DNA of 64,000 nucleotides. Source: Welwitschia mirabilis. Its lineage: Eukaryota; Gnetophyta; Gnetopsida; Welwitschiales. The notes under the pieces were generated by a model, which saw only the letters and a program-made list of their open reading frames with translations, was not told the DNA's origin and ran no database searches. Position 1 is the stretch's first letter; the number at the start of each line of letters is the position of its first letter. The DNA lies in the NCBI GenBank assembly GCA_051453625.1, contig JBOZIK010000001.1, forward strand, positions 114,851,067-114,915,066, read 5' to 3'. Below are positions 1 to 12,953 of the stretch, one piece after another. The translations under genes were made by a program, and so were the position numbers.

Positions 1-19
1 TATTCCTAAACTAATTGTA

Positions 20-360
20 AAGGGATCGATCAGACCTTTAAGGGGTCGACCAGGCCTAAGCACTATGCACCTGATATCCCTGAGTCGGTCGCCAAGGGAT
101 TGATCAGATACTTAAGGGGTTGAATAGATAGCTAAGGAGTCAATCAGACCTAATGTAGAAAATAGAAATGGATTTTTATTAGGATGAGCGATGACTAGAT
201 AGATATGTGGGCGACTGGATAAGGGGTCAACCAGATCATAAGGGTTTAACTGAACATGAAGCCATAAAAACCTAGGATGATCAAAAAGTCCACTTGGGTA
301 ACATTTTAAGTTACGATACCAAGAGGGATTAATTAGACATTTTAGGGGTCAATCGATTAG
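20..360 (+). repeat. Array of a ~17-bp motif AAGGGGTCGACCAGACC
   Basis: Imperfect copies start near 20, 40, 94, 114, 134, 221, 240, 321 and 342. The first two are nearly intact (AAGGGATCGATCAGACC and AAGGGGTCGACCAGGCC). Later copies differ mainly by C-to-T or G-to-A changes at the CG sites. The array lies upstream of the LTR TATA motif, where LTR enhancer repeats would be expected; that role is inference. Confidence 0.65.
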
Positions 361-460
361 AATAGAAACAAAATTTTATATCCGTTATGTGCTTATTTTA
401 TAGTTATTTATAGCCATTGGAAGTGCATTTTTACTTGTAATAAACCCTAAAATCCTTTCA

Positions 461-470
461 TTATAAATAG
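461..470 (+). promoter_or_regulatory. Putative LTR TATA box
   Basis: TTATAAATAG lies about 100 bp downstream of the motif array and is followed by sequence without another obvious promoter. The position fits a U3/R boundary in the copia-like LTR. The call rests on motif and context only, in AT-rich DNA. Confidence 0.35.
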
Positions 471-730
471 CCAGAAGAGAAATGACTAAAAAGACTTTTT
501 GACTCTTGACTGAAGGACTGAAACTTGTAATATTTATTATACCATCTTAGCATTGTATTCTTAACAAAGAATGAGCCAATATTTATTGTATCTGTACATT
601 CAAGATCAAGTCTTATACTTTATTATCGTATCATCTACAGGATAAGAGCTCCACTATAATCATTGTACTAAAGAATAAGTGATATGAGTGGATCAGGGAA
701 TTCTTTTATCACTACCACACATTGTAAAAG

Positions 731-899
731 GTTGATACTTAGCCTATAAAAGTCCATTGAAATGTTGAGACTTAGCCTGCAAAAGCCCATTGAAAGGTTG
801 AGACTTAGCTTGCAAAAGTCCATTAGAAAAGTTAAGACTTGGCCTACAAAAGTCTATGTGTAAAGGTTACAGGTGAACCTACAATAGCTAGAAGAGTTA
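731..899 (+). repeat. Tandem repeat, 33-34 bp unit, four copies plus a degenerate fifth
   Basis: Units start at 731, 764, 797 and 831, each beginning GTTGA(G)ACTTAGCCT and ending in AAAAGTCCATT-like sequence. A fifth, poorly matching unit starts at 866. The period is 33 bp for the first three and 34 bp for the next. The array lies downstream of the TATA motif, in the probable R/U5 part of the LTR. Confidence 0.8.
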
Positions 900-1929
900 A
901 AAAAGATCCAGATCAGGCTTGGTAATAAGCTACTCATCAAAAGTGGAGTAGGGGGGTTTCCTGAACCACTATAAAACTTGTGTGAATCTGATTGGTATTT
1001 TATGCTTTTTATTAAGTTTTATTTTTCTGATTACTTTTGAATTTTTTTTTATGCACGAGTTTATTAGTGATCTATTTCAAGCAAGCTTTTGTTAAATCAT
1101 AAGTTTATTTAAATAATTTTTAAGAACCTATTCACCCACTCTAAGGTTCTCTATCCCCATAATTACTACTTGTTTATATTTTAAGTATCCATTTAATAAA
1201 TCATAATACTTATGACTCATTAGTATTTCTAAGATTTTATTAATGAAGATTAAAGGAAAATCATTTTTATGAGTTGCAATGTTTTTTTTTATAGTCAATG
1301 CACATTTTGCATCCTACTTTTACTATGGTTTAAATTAATTAATTAATTTCATTTTTAATTATAGAAATTCTAGATCTTTTAAAACTATTTTATATGGGGA
1401 TTACCTCTTGATCATTAGAAACTAAAGAAATAATACTACCATTAAATAGTTTACGGACTTATTCCATTACTACCTCTTTTATGTGAGGATCAAATTTATA
1501 TTCAGATACTTTACTAATCTTAGCATTTTTTCCTCTTCATAAATGAAATTTATTCCTTTTAGATTAAAGATAGTTTTTGCTAAAGCTTTTTAGGTTATTT
1601 GATCATGAAAACTAAGGCTTCTTCTTGGGAGTTTGATAATATCATAGAAACAACTTAAATGTAGGAATTATTATCTCCTATGAATGCATATTTTAAATAT
1701 TTAATAAAAGGTTTAAGTTTAATATTAGGAATACACTCCTCATTATAAGGTTTTTTTGTAACACATAAATTAAGCTTTCCAATTAGATGGCTTCTAGTTG
1801 GGGTTATTTTAAAGAATTAGTACTATTACTACTACCTTTTTTTCCCTTTTTTTTTTCTTTTTTTTATGAGGCTCACATAGTGGATGATATTCTTAAGATA
1901 TTAAAAACTTAAGAATTTTAGCTTCATTA

Positions 1930-2625
1930 GTTTGAATTAAATCAAAATCCTCCCAGTCATCCATGCAGTTATTTTTCATAAAAGGTTATAACTTTCTATT
2001 CATATTTCTAAAATACATTTTTACTACTTAGTTTTTGTAGCTGATTAAAGAGTTAAACATGGCTAGGAATTATCTTCCTAAGCTAAGATAAAAAATTTTT
2101 AGTTTGTATTCTATATCTATAACTACAAAGTCAACTATCTAGTAAAGTTTATTAATTTATGCTAGTAAATCTTATTAATTTATGCTAGTAAATCTTATTA
2201 CTTTTTTGGGGATCTTAGTTTAGTGGTTAATAAGTGGTAAAGTTATTATGGTTTCTTTAATCCCTTTTAAATGATGTCCTTTATAGTATACATAGCATTA
2301 GGATCATAATATCTATCAAGTTTAATAAGACTTTATTAATTATTTTGTTACATATGATACATCAAATTATAAGGTATTAAGATATTTAAAATTTTGTAAA
2401 AGTTTATTTTAAACTAAGGGACTTACTTATTGATCTAAGATGACATTTTTATTTAAATTCATTTTTATATTTACTACGAACATGTTCTTAAATAATTTTC
2501 CATAAGAAAAAACTTGTTTAGTGGCATTTAACAAAGAAATATTGATTCTTACTTCCAAGGTTTTCAAATATTCTTCTTTAAGTTACTTCTTTTCCAAAGA
2601 TATGAGATACTTAAGGAATGGAAAT
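1930..2625 (-). pseudogene. Ty3/gypsy gag-PR linker and aspartic protease remnant
   Basis: Minus-strand reading gives LEVRINISLLNATKQV followed by a Y.K(L)FKN segment near 2480-2625. This matches the conserved linker before protease in Tat/Athila-like elements (V.VNIPLLDAIKQ(V/I)P.YAKFLK). Further on, FVVIDIEYKLK, then a LGR.FLA core and MDDWEDF follow the usual protease sequence ending in LGRPFLAT and its downstream tail. The catalytic DLGAS-type triad is too decayed to place. Numerous stops make this a pseudogene. Confidence 0.65.
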
Positions 2626-4349
2626 TTTTTAAGTTCTTCATGTCTATGCCTCTTTAAGTCATTTTCATTTATTTAAGTGTCATTTCTAAGTAAAATAGCA
2701 TTAAATCCCCTCAATTCTTCTTGCTTTCAATCATGTACAAGGTAGGCTATAAGTTAGACATCATTTCAGGAAGTTATATTCATATCTTATTTTGGAAGTT
2801 AAGAAGCTTAAGAATTTTGATTATTTATTTTATCTTATTCATTACTATTAGCTAATTGATTTTTTTCACACATTTGGAAAATGTCATATAGGCATCTACT
2901 CTAAGGTTTAATAAGTTCTTATGAAGTAGAGGATTCATTCTATTAAGAATTTCATAAAAGCTAAGATTGCTTTTTCATTTTAAGTCATAAGACTATCCAT
3001 TAAAAAATGATGAATTTTGTTATTCTTATTCTAATAAGGGTTTTGTAGATTATATAAGATTCACTTTCATGGTTACTATGTCTTTATAGATTAGGAAAGA
3101 GTAACATTCAATTATTTAATCTTCATTAGAAATGAATGTAGCATATATAATGGATTTAATACTTTTACATGTTTTAGATAATTGTTTGCACTTAAATTTG
3201 TAATTATTTAATTCATAAGAATTAATAAATTAATATTTTTAAGGCTATAAATATCAAATTTATAATTAATTTATTGTTAATCATGTTTAATCCATTAATT
3301 ACTAAAATTATAATTAAGAAGAATCGACTTTTAGTATTTTATTTATGAGTTGTTTTTAATTGTTTATATGTGATTGGATCTTAATATGCAAGAAAGACTA
3401 GTATCACTATCTAGACTAATAATTTCACTAGTGTTTTATGATCAAGTGGATTGTATGAAGAAAGGATAGCTAATTAGATGATAAGTTAACAAATTAACCT
3501 AGCAACCTAGTCCCAAATTAGTTTATAAAAACTGAGGACTATATATACATATCATATCAAATAAGAATATTAATTACTATTCATCTATTAATAATAAGGA
3601 TAAACTAGTGAAGACCTTTAGCTTTAACAAAGTTATAAAATCATAGCCTAAATTAAGTATTAAACATTCTTCATTTCTCATCTTTTACTTATCACTTGAA
3701 GATGAAGCTTATTCCCAACCATCATCAAATCACTTTACATTGTTATCATAAGAACGTTTCCATTTAGATATATAATTTCAATGGCTATATGATAGATTAT
3801 CTCATCAAGAGTCTCTAAGCCTCCTTTATTCCCTTGTATGTATGAGGAATTGAATTACTAATGTGGCATTTATCATAATTTTTCATGGATCCTGGTCTTT
3901 GATTTAGTATTCTTTCTAGTATTTACATAATTATTAACTTTACCTAGATTTGTAATTTAGTTTGATTTCTACTAGTTATGCAATATTCTAAATTTTCTTT
4001 TACAATTCTTAGATTTATTCTTCTAATTCTTTATAGGGTTTAAATGATTAACATGTTAGTTTATGATATCTTTTTAGATATCCTAGTGTTTTCCTATATT
4101 TAATTAGAAGTTAAGGTATAAAATAACTTATATTAGTGTAATTATTTTGATATTACATCTAGTATTTTCTTCATAACTAATTGTTCATCTAGCTTATACA
4201 TTCCTTCATCTATAGCTTTAGTAGATTGAGTTTCATTAAATACATCTTTACTTCTACCATGTCTCTACCATTTTTTAGAATTTTTAGCTATGTTTTCTAA
4301 AGTATCCTAGATTATTATGATTATTTAGATATGAATTTACCATCACTTT

Positions 4350-4600
4350 TAATCTTTATTATTTTCATAATTTATGTAAGTAATCATTTATGGAAAAAAT
4401 TTAACAACCTTCAAGCTTCAAAATCATGCCACAGACATATTCTTGATATACCTTTAAACCATTTAAATGCCTTACGAAAAGGTTCATTATCTTATTTTTA
4501 GAAGTTTACAATTTTTATTCTTAATTCATTAGTCTTATTTGCTATGATAAACATTTCAAAGATTCTTTGATGAAATCTCTTCATGGCCTAATTCAATAAG
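4350..4600 (-). pseudogene. Ty3/gypsy gag fragment
   Basis: The minus-strand translation includes TNELRIKIVNF, then EPFRKAFKWFKG, then a His-rich stretch, then LLNFFHKGL-like residues. This reproduces the order in plant Ty3/gypsy retrotransposon gag domains: a (K/R)LR.EI..F motif, an E-(S/P)(L/F)..A(W/F).(R/W)FK motif, a CPHH-like region, and an (Q)TFYNGL-like motif. Gag forms the capsid of the virus-like particle. Stops interrupt the frame at several points. The lineage within Ty3/gypsy is inferred from the gag style. Confidence 0.65.
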
Positions 4601-4982
4601 GTTTTAAGTTATGTAGCCATGTATGAGATTTTTTTTTTCATAAAAAATAAAAACATATTATTTTATTTGTATTACCATGATTACTAATGGCTGAAATCAT
4701 GGCTTATAATTATTTTGAATATTATTTAAAATCTAGGTTATAGAATTTGAATGAAAAGTTAATAATAATAGGTTTTATTTCAATTTTAATGTGCATATTG
4801 AAATAAAATCATATAATAAGGTATAGCTAAACATTTATATTACTAAAAATATTTTAATGATCTCCTAATTGATCCTTAATGAATACTATGTTTATTAGTT
4901 CTAAATATGTCTAATTTAGTTATAATAATATCTATAGGATTTTTAGTTGAGATTTCACTATCCTAAAATGTAGGTCTAGAAT

Positions 4983-5082
4983 NNNNNNNNNNNNNNNNNN
5001 NNNNNNNNNNNNNNNNNNNNNNNNNNNNNNNNNNNNNNNNNNNNNNNNNNNNNNNNNNNNNNNNNNNNNNNNNNNNNNNNNN
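4983..5082. other. Assembly gap (100 N) flanked by a ~110-bp duplicate
   Basis: The ~110 bp ending at 4982 (ending GTAGGTCTAGAAT) reappears from 5083 with only about three differences. This looks like two contig ends that overlap but were not merged. Confidence 0.9.
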
Positions 5083-5194
5083 ATCCTTAATGAATACTAT
5101 GTTTATTAGTTCTAAATATGTCTAATTTGGTTATAATAATATCTATAGGATTTTTAGTTGAGATTTCACTAGCCTGAAATGTAGGTCTAGAATA

Positions 5195-6184
5195 TTCTTG
5201 TTAAAATAAAATTTAATATTATTTAGAAGTTATCAAAATTCAAACTATATGTAAATTTTTCCATATCATCAATTAGCAACAAATCTAATTCAATAATGCA
5301 TGAGAAATAAAGTAATAAAAGGTTTTTATAATGAATTATTAGTAAAAATTTATAAAGGATGTTGAAACATGTAATTTGAAATTTTAAATAATGATAAATT
5401 TGTGAAAGATATGGTGTCATTAGTAAAAGTATTTGCGATGTTTTTCAAGTTCAAAGTTTTTCACTATTAAAAATAAATAGTAAACAAGTATTAAAGTTTC
5501 TATTTTACATAAGATATTTGACATAATTATTTTAAATTTAAAATTTTATATTTACAAAATTTATTAATAGGTTGATAGTGAAACAGATAGAGAGGTTCAA
5601 TGAATTTTTAAAAAAAATTAAAATCCGTCTTCTCTACAATTATAAATGCAGAAATAAATTATAATACACTTAGATAAGTAAGTAAAATTTCATGTAGTTC
5701 ATTTGAGGAAAGTTTCTATACATCTAGCTCTCATGCTTTTGATGCTTCTCGTTCTTGTAAGACATATGATGCATTTATAATCTTTAATAATGCAAAATCT
5801 AAAACTAGCATTTAGAAAAAATATTTCCACAAAAAAAAAAAAAATCTTAATGAGTTAAAAGAACATTTATTGCAATCCTTAATAATGACATTAAAAACTT
5901 ATTATTCCTTGAATTTTATTATAATTTAGGATATCCGAAGATGTCTCCTACCTATTAAGGTATAAATAGAACTTTTACATAAGTAAACTAGGGTACCCTA
6001 TGGTAGCATAGTTGATCTTATTTTTATTTGTTATTAGGATGTATAGAGGTATTTTAAAGCTCATAATGTTTCATAAAGGGTTTTAATAAGGATTTGAATA
6101 GCAAGGATTTTGAAAATAAGGGTTAAGAATTAAGATATGATATATTTTTTCTCTTATAAATTAAGAATAATTGTTGATAAGATG
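5195..6184. other. Unassigned AT-rich DNA
   Basis: I see no convincing coding, RNA or repeat signal. It should contain the 5' part of the minus-strand Ty3/gypsy remnant if that element were complete, but no TGGCGCC-like primer site was recognised. Confidence 0.5.
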
Positions 6185-7230
6185 ATCTGCTAAATAAGTT
6201 TAAGTCAAGTTAAAATATTATAATAGCTATCAAGTAAATTTATAAATAAGTAACAAATTATTCATTGTAGATTTCAAATGTCATAAAAGCATGGATATTA
6301 GATATGTTATGTCTTATAATGAAATGTATAGGAAATACTAGGTTAGCATGTAGAATGTCATAAACACTAATGCCTCAATCATTTAAACCCTAATAATACA
6401 TTAAAAACATAGATCTAAGCGCTAATTATAAAACAAAATTTAAAATTTACTATTTCATAATCAGTCATCATAATTATATTAATTATGAAATAAAATTAAA
6501 TCCAATCATAAAATAAAGTGGATTTACTAATGATACAAACACTACATGACATACCAAGTTAGCATAGATAAATACTTAGGCATAATAAGATAAATGCCTC
6601 ATAAATTAATCATTTCCTCATACTCAAATAATAATAAGATAGGATAATAACCTCATACTAAGATAGTTCCTCCTCATAGCCATGAGAAATTTAGACCTAA
6701 AATCATAGGGTTTTACTAGGATAATTAATACAAAGATCAAATGATTATGCCCAAATTAAAAAATGATTTATTCTTGATATAGGCATTGCCTATATAGCCT
6801 TTCTTAAAATTACGATTTTTCACTATTATATCCTCATTATTAACATGTGGGTAGTAATAAATCTTCTTGGATGATAAAACTTAGATATATAGTCCTTCAT
6901 CTTCGTAAATTAACTTAGCTTTAAACTATAAGATTACTTCATTAACTTGTTTGTTGTTTTTCTTTCCATTTTTTCTTGGGCTTTTTATTTTAAAGGATGT
7001 TAATGATACCAATAGAAGTGATAATGATGCTAGTTACTTTGGTCTATTTAACTTCAATAAATTCTAAGTAGCTTAGGATGACTTGTAATGAAATTATCAT
7101 GAATGATCTCTTTCAAGTAATATTTTGAAATATTAGGGGTAAAATATGATTAGCAATAATTGAATAATAAATATGATATTTATAGGCTTAAAAGTATATT
7201 ATCTACTTAATTTTAGGATCTAAATATGTC
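6185..7230. repeat. Unclassified ~1.05-kb repeat, copy 1
   Basis: The unit shares blocks in the same order with copies 2 and 3: a GATATAGGAAACACTAGG-like block, ACCCTAATAAT, a CATAATTATATTAATTATG-like block, a TCCTCATAGCCATGAGAA-like block, a TATATAGCC TATA-like block near 6790, then a terminal block ending in TTTTGAAATATTAGG-like sequence. Similarity between copies looks like roughly 65-75%. There is no coding signal. An LTR or a non-autonomous element are both possible. Confidence 0.6.
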
Positions 7231-7239
7231 AAATTTCCT

Positions 7240-8290
7240 ATGTAAATAAAATCTTAAGTTAAGGTTAAGATAATACATTAAGCACAAATATATCTTATGA
7301 ATAAGTAATAAATTAATTAATATAGATTGTAAATGACATGAGCATAATTAGGTAAGAGAGGATTCCTATTATAATAAAATATAGGAAACACTAGGATAGT
7401 ATTGAAAATAAACCCTAATAATATGTTGAAGGAAAGAACTCTAAATGATAAATGTGAAAGAACATTTTAAATGAACTATTGCATAGTTAATAACCATAAT
7501 TTTATTAATGATGGAATAGAAAATGGATCTAATCATTAATTAAAGTGCATAAATGAAAGATGTAAATACTATAGTAAATAACAAACTAATACAAACTAAA
7601 GTATTAGACTTAACAATGCAATTGCCTAATGAAACAATCATTTTCACATGTCTGAGGAGGGAGAAGGAAGCCTTAGAATTGTATAATGAGATGATCCTTT
7701 ATCATAGCCATGGAAACCTAGATCTAAAAAATATAGTCCAAATATGAAAATAATCATGAAATGAAAAATGAATTGGACACCTTAACCCTTAATGTACACT
7801 ACGCTTATATAACCTAAGTTTAAGTTATTGATTACAATGATGTGCACTTGGTATGTTAATATGTATATGTTATAATCATGATAAATTTTCTTAGGAATTA
7901 GCATTATTCAAGTTAATATTTAATCTTCTAAAGATCATATTCAAGTCTTTATCCATTAAATTAACTTTTATAATCTTAAATTTTAATTAGACAATATAAT
8001 AATTAATTTTTAATATATCTTTTTTAAGATATTTATTCCTCACAAATACTAGTGACATAATGGATTTGAAAAGTGACATTGATCTTATTTGATTTCATGC
8101 ATAGGTTGAAGGCTAAAAAGGTTATAATAACTTGTAAGATAAAATCCAAATATCAATCCTTTAAAATAATAATTCAAGAACCCTAAGGGTTAAGTTTGGT
8201 TAATGATTAATTCAATGATAAACATGGCATTTAGAGCCTTATAATATTTTATTTACTAAAGTTTTTAAATTAAATTTGTAAAAATGCAAG
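7240..8290. repeat. Unclassified ~1.05-kb repeat, copy 2
   Basis: This copy lies directly next to copy 1, head to tail. It contains ATATAGGAAACACTAGG near 7380, AACCCTAATAAT near 7410, CATAGCCATGGAAACC near 7704 and CTTATATAACC near 7805. A short open frame at 7553-7747 falls inside the repeat; its counterparts are not open in the other copies, so I do not treat it as a gene. Confidence 0.6.
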
Positions 8291-9179
8291 TGTTAACACC
8301 ATTTACAACTAATATTTTACTAATTTCTTAATAAGTAATGCATAAACATAAGCTAAAAAGGCTATTTGCAAATTTAAAAGATTTTGAAATCCCATATTCA
8401 TGCTCAAAGAATAATGGTTAAAAGTAAGCCAAGATGATGGAAAAGACTATAAAACAAAAAATAAAATTCTAAATTTCTAAATTCAATTGCATTCATAATT
8501 TTTTGATCTTTCATCAAAAGTTGTAATTTTTAATTCTTTGATATATGTCAAAATAAAGAAAATTATGAGGGTTTTATGTTAAGGCATGAATAATTAATAG
8601 CTTGGAAATTTTCAATTCCTTACACCACCAATTCAAAGTTTATATTATTTTCATTGTTAATATGGATCACGAAACTAGAAAAGAAATTTTCTTGAAAACT
8701 TATATTTTATAGAAAATAAAAATAAAAAGTCACACATTTGTATTACTTAGATTTTACAACACTATAATGTAAAAGAGATGCATATTAAAATTAATGATAA
8801 TAAACAAAGGAGAGATATGCAGTTAAGTAAAGCAAGGTAATTTTTAAGGGGGTCTTGCATGTGAAGAACCATTTCTAGAGCTTAAAGTACTATGAATATC
8901 ATCTAAGTCTGACATCACTTCCTACCTTTATATGTAATATTTCCTTTTTATTATTTTCATCTTATCCTAAACTATTTACATTTGATTATTAAGATTTATT
9001 AATACCATTTCAAGTACATTATTTTTTTCCTTCAAAGGACTTTGGAATAGGGGCTCTTTGTCCTGATAGCTCTTCTTTCTCTTATCCTTACTCTTCTAGA
9101 ATCTTATAACTTTTTAATATTAAAAATTATCTTCTAGGTGCTTAATCTAGTTTGTTTGCATCTTTACTCTATTATTTAA
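8291..9179. other. Unassigned spacer between repeat copies 2 and 3
   Basis: AT-rich sequence without a recognisable open frame, domain trace or repeat beyond simple A/T runs. Confidence 0.4.
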
Positions 9180-10050
9180 TCTATCTATAATAAAATCTTC
9201 TAAACCTTAATAATAGATTAAAGCAAACAACTCCAAATAGTAAATATTAATGAATATTTAAAATGCATTATTACATAACAAGTAATCATAATTTTACCAA
9301 TGATGAAATATGAATTAGTTCTAATCATATATTAATACACATTAATCATTAATTTAAATAATATTAAAAAAATTAGTACAATGTAAATTCTTAGGCTCAA
9401 TGACATTTATGCCATATGAAATAAATCATTTCTTCATATCTAAGGAAGGAGAAATGAGACTTAAAACCTCATGATGAGATGATGCCTTATCATATCATAG
9501 TAACTACTAATCTAAATGCATAAACATCAAATGTGAAATCAACACAATTTAACATCATATGAATAATAAGATAACCTCCCTTAAATGTTAAATTATATTA
9601 TTCTTATATAGTTAAGAATTGAACTATTAATTACAATGGTATCTACTTAGCATTTTAAGATATATAAAATATAGTCATGATGAAGTAGTTTAGGAATTAA
9701 AATTGATCACATTAGTACTTATTATTCTTAATATATTTTTTGGATCTTCATCTATCAGATTTGTTTTTGTTTTGTGTTGTAAATTTACTTAAATAATTCA
9801 TTACTAGTTTTCCATCTCTCTCTTTTAAGATTTATCCTCTTATAAAATGTTGGTGATGCCATGGGTCTAGGCAATGATTTATCCAAATAATCAAAAAATT
9901 AGGATGAATTGTAAATTAAAATCCAAATATTAGTCCTTTATAGTGATAATTTGGAAATTATAAGAATTAAACTTAGATAATGATAATTTAATATTAAACA
10001 TTATGTTTATAACCTTACAATCTGCTATTTATTAAATTTTATTACATTAA
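9180..10050. repeat. Unclassified ~1.05-kb repeat, copy 3 (5' truncated)
   Basis: It carries the same ordered blocks: CCTTAATAATAGATTAAA near 9207, CATAATTTTACCAATGATG near 9288, GGAAGGAGAAATGAGA near 9442, CTTATATAGTTAAG near 9604, and the end block AAAATCCAAATATTAGTCC near 9915. The last matches AAAATCCAAATATCAATCC in copy 2. The start is missing or too diverged to see. Confidence 0.6.
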
Positions 10051-12489
10051 ATATGTAAATATAGAGCATAATAATGATAGCTTTTTCAAATGAATATGTA
10101 TTCCTTAAACTTACATTCAACTTTATTATGTTTACACTAGAAACATATACAAATATTTCAACTTTCAAGTCAATGTCAAATTAACATAACTAGTTTAAGC
10201 TAACATATAAGTAAAATATAAGTAATGAATAAATCACTAGGTGGCTTAAATGGTCTTTAATATTACATAGCCAATCATTCAAAATAAAAATGTTTCTAAC
10301 ATTAACCTCAGATTCATGTACTATTCATTTATCCCTTATGTTTACAATTTTTTTTTCATAAGTTTTTGATTTTTCAAAACTAATATAACTACTACACTCT
10401 TATGCTTGTAAACTAGTTTACATAAGTACTAAATAATAGAATATTACTAATATATATTTATCCCATAGATAGATTTCTTAGATATAAGGATCTTTAGCAT
10501 TAGAGCTTCCCTGGTTTTTGGAATTTAATTTTCAACGCATACCATAATGAGTACTAAAGTATAAGATGATATTGAAGTCTAGGGTTAAATATCTAGTACA
10601 ATTAATGCATAAACTTAGGAGATGAAGTTTATATGCTAGAAAATATATTTTCCAATTTAATCAATCCTTAATAGGCAAGTAATGAAAGGTACCTAGAAGA
10701 TTGAAGTCTTACAATGAAATTGAATGATGATGTACTTATCATAAATCTACGTATTAATCATGATAATACTAAACTTTGCATTATTTAAACTTACCTTATA
10801 TTTGATAATAATTTTAACTTTTTTTCTTTCATTTAATAAATAAACTATAGTATTAGGTTAAGAAATGAGATTAGAGTCATGACCTAGAAAAACAAATTTG
10901 TGAAAATGCTTGTCTTTGGCCATTAAATTTGAAAGAATGATTATTCCTAGGGATTAGATCCTTGTCAATAAAATAAGAAAATACCTTTAAGCTCAAAATA
11001 GACTAGTCCACTTACCTAAATAGATGTGTTAAGAATTATTTTGATATGTCTATGCCATAATTTTTATGTTGATAGAATATTACATTAGATAAAAAACAGT
11101 TTTTCTATAGGTTTACAATGTGATATTACATGATTATGATAGATTCCAAATTTTTATTTCCTTTAATCATTTTAAAACTTTTAAATAAACATTACAAATA
11201 CTAAGATTCATACACATAAGAACACAAGAACATAGAATTATTAAAAAGATTAAAGTTCCTAAAGAAAAAATTTAACTTATACATTAACTAATTTAAGTGG
11301 CTTTAATTACCAAATAATCAATTATACAAAAGAAATTTTTTTAATAGGATGTGTTATTCAAATTAAGATAATATATTTGCTATTTAACATGACTCATCTA
11401 AGAGGTTTTTCCAGCATAGATGTAGTTTTCTTTAAAGTTATGATATGTTACACTCTAATCACCTCATTTTAAATAATTTCATGTGTCATGTTGACTTTTG
11501 TTTAAATTTTTTTTGGTAATTATGAAGAACTAGATTTTATTCATATGAGTACTGATTTATTATCCACACACATGTTAGTTTACCTTTTCTATGTGATATC
11601 TAAATGTTTTATTAACTTTGGTATTTATAATATCTCTTTTTCTACTTATGATATGGTTGCATATTTTTCTTCTACTAAAGAATCTATTTTTGTCATTTAC
11701 TACTTGGATATCCTTGAGATGATGGAAGATCATAAAAATATTTTTCCCCTTAAAAATGATTATATATCTATTACTTTAAGAGAAACTATACAGATAGATC
11801 ACAAAAATTATTATTAGGCTATCTACATAACAACAGGAGAACTTCTCCTACCTTAAAACAAAAGGACAAGAAGATTTTTGCTAAATCTTCTATAAAACAT
11901 AATACCTAATATATCTAAAAATAATCTAAAATACCACAAACTTTGGAATAATGACCCTACTAAATGAGAAAATAAATAAGAAAACAAATATACAACAAAT
12001 GCAATTAAGAAAGAAAGTTAATAAACGTACCTTGCATATTTGTTGACCAACTGTTTAAAGAATTTCTTACTGCATACCCCTTGCATGTCTAGGTCAACTA
12101 GGAGACCCTTTTAACTATTGATATCTATCATTTTTATAGCTTTTTCTACTACTCTATGCTTGTTCTCATGTAAGTACTACTTAAGGGATAGTTTTTTGTG
12201 AGCCAAAATGATGTTATGTCTTGATTCTCTCAAGTTAATTCCTAGAATTTTGTAATATTCTATCCATTTTGAGAACTTAGTATGAACATTGTACTTGTCC
12301 TCTTCCACCTTACTTTCATCTTTTTCATTGTTAGAATTATCATCATCATTTTATTATTCTTAGTCAACTTACACTGATTACTCCTCTCCATGCTTTTATT
12401 ACTACTCATTTGCATGGACATTAGGATTCTCTTAGATTACATCATTATTAATAACTATTAAATTAAGGTTAATTAATTCTATATGTTCT
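10051..12489. other. Unassigned AT-rich DNA
   Basis: The only sizeable open frame is 11545-11817 on the plus strand (90 codons). Its translation is rich in I, F, Y and S and matches no family I recognise. It lacks the composition contrast expected of a real exon, so chance is the likeliest explanation. Nothing else was supported here. Confidence 0.4.
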
Positions 12490-12953
12490 NNNNNNNNNNN
12501 NNNNNNNNNNNNNNNNNNNNNNNNNNNNNNNNNNNNNNNNNNNNNNNNNNNNNNNNNNNNNNNNNNNNNNNNNNNNNNNNNNNNNNNNNNNNNNNNNNNN
12601 NNNNNNNNNNNNNNNNNNNNNNNNNNNNNNNNNNNNNNNNNNNNNNNNNNNNNNNNNNNNNNNNNNNNNNNNNNNNNNNNNNNNNNNNNNNNNNNNNNNN
12701 NNNNNNNNNNNNNNNNNNNNNNNNNNNNNNNNNNNNNNNNNNNNNNNNNNNNNNNNNNNNNNNNNNNNNNNNNNNNNNNNNNNNNNNNNNNNNNNNNNNN
12801 NNNNNNNNNNNNNNNNNNNNNNNNNNNNNNNNNNNNNNNNNNNNNNNNNNNNNNNNNNNNNNNNNNNNNNNNNNNNNNNNNNNNNNNNNNNNNNNNNNNN
12901 NNNNNNNNNNNNNNNNNNNNNNNNNNNNNNNNNNNNNNNNNNNNNNNNNNNNN
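12490..12953. other. Assembly gap (464 N)
   Basis: Run of N of estimated size. Translations spanning it are artefacts. Confidence 0.95.

Larger units (their letters stand above)
1..1165 (+). mobile_element. Decayed copia-like LTR (right part), possibly solo or 3' LTR
   Basis: The segment reads like a long terminal repeat in plus orientation. A repeat array lies upstream of a TATA motif (461-470), a transcribed part holds a second array (731-865), and the end near 1131-1155 contains TTCACCCACTCTAAGG, which resembles the C-rich 3' ends of some plant Ty1/copia LTRs. That resemblance is recalled family knowledge, not a search result. The left edge lies outside the window and no clear primer site follows 1165, so this could be a 3' LTR or a solo LTR. 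Unrelated minus-strand Ty3/gypsy sequence starts just to the right, suggesting insertion into that element. Confidence 0.5.
1200..4700 (-). mobile_element. Ty3/gypsy (Tat/Athila-like) remnant: gag to protease
   Basis: Read on the minus strand, translation fragments follow the order of a plant Ty3/gypsy polyprotein: gag near 4350-4600, gag-PR linker near 2480-2625, protease near 2050-2330 and post-protease sequence near 1930-2050. All are interrupted by stops and frameshifts, so nothing is expressible. Reverse transcriptase would be expected below 1900, but the copia-like LTR begins there instead. The element is therefore truncated or split by that insertion. Its 5' LTR and primer site were not found to the right. 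Confidence 0.7.

Noticed and set aside
7553-7747. 64-codon frame beginning MKDVNTIVNN
   Set aside because: It lies inside the unclassified repeat, is not open in the other copies, and matches no family.
11545-11817. 90-codon plus-strand frame
   Set aside because: Composition equals the local AT-rich background and no domain is recognisable; likely chance.
12000-12480. Possible further LINE or host exon sequence
   Set aside because: No domain motif could be read on either strand before the N run.
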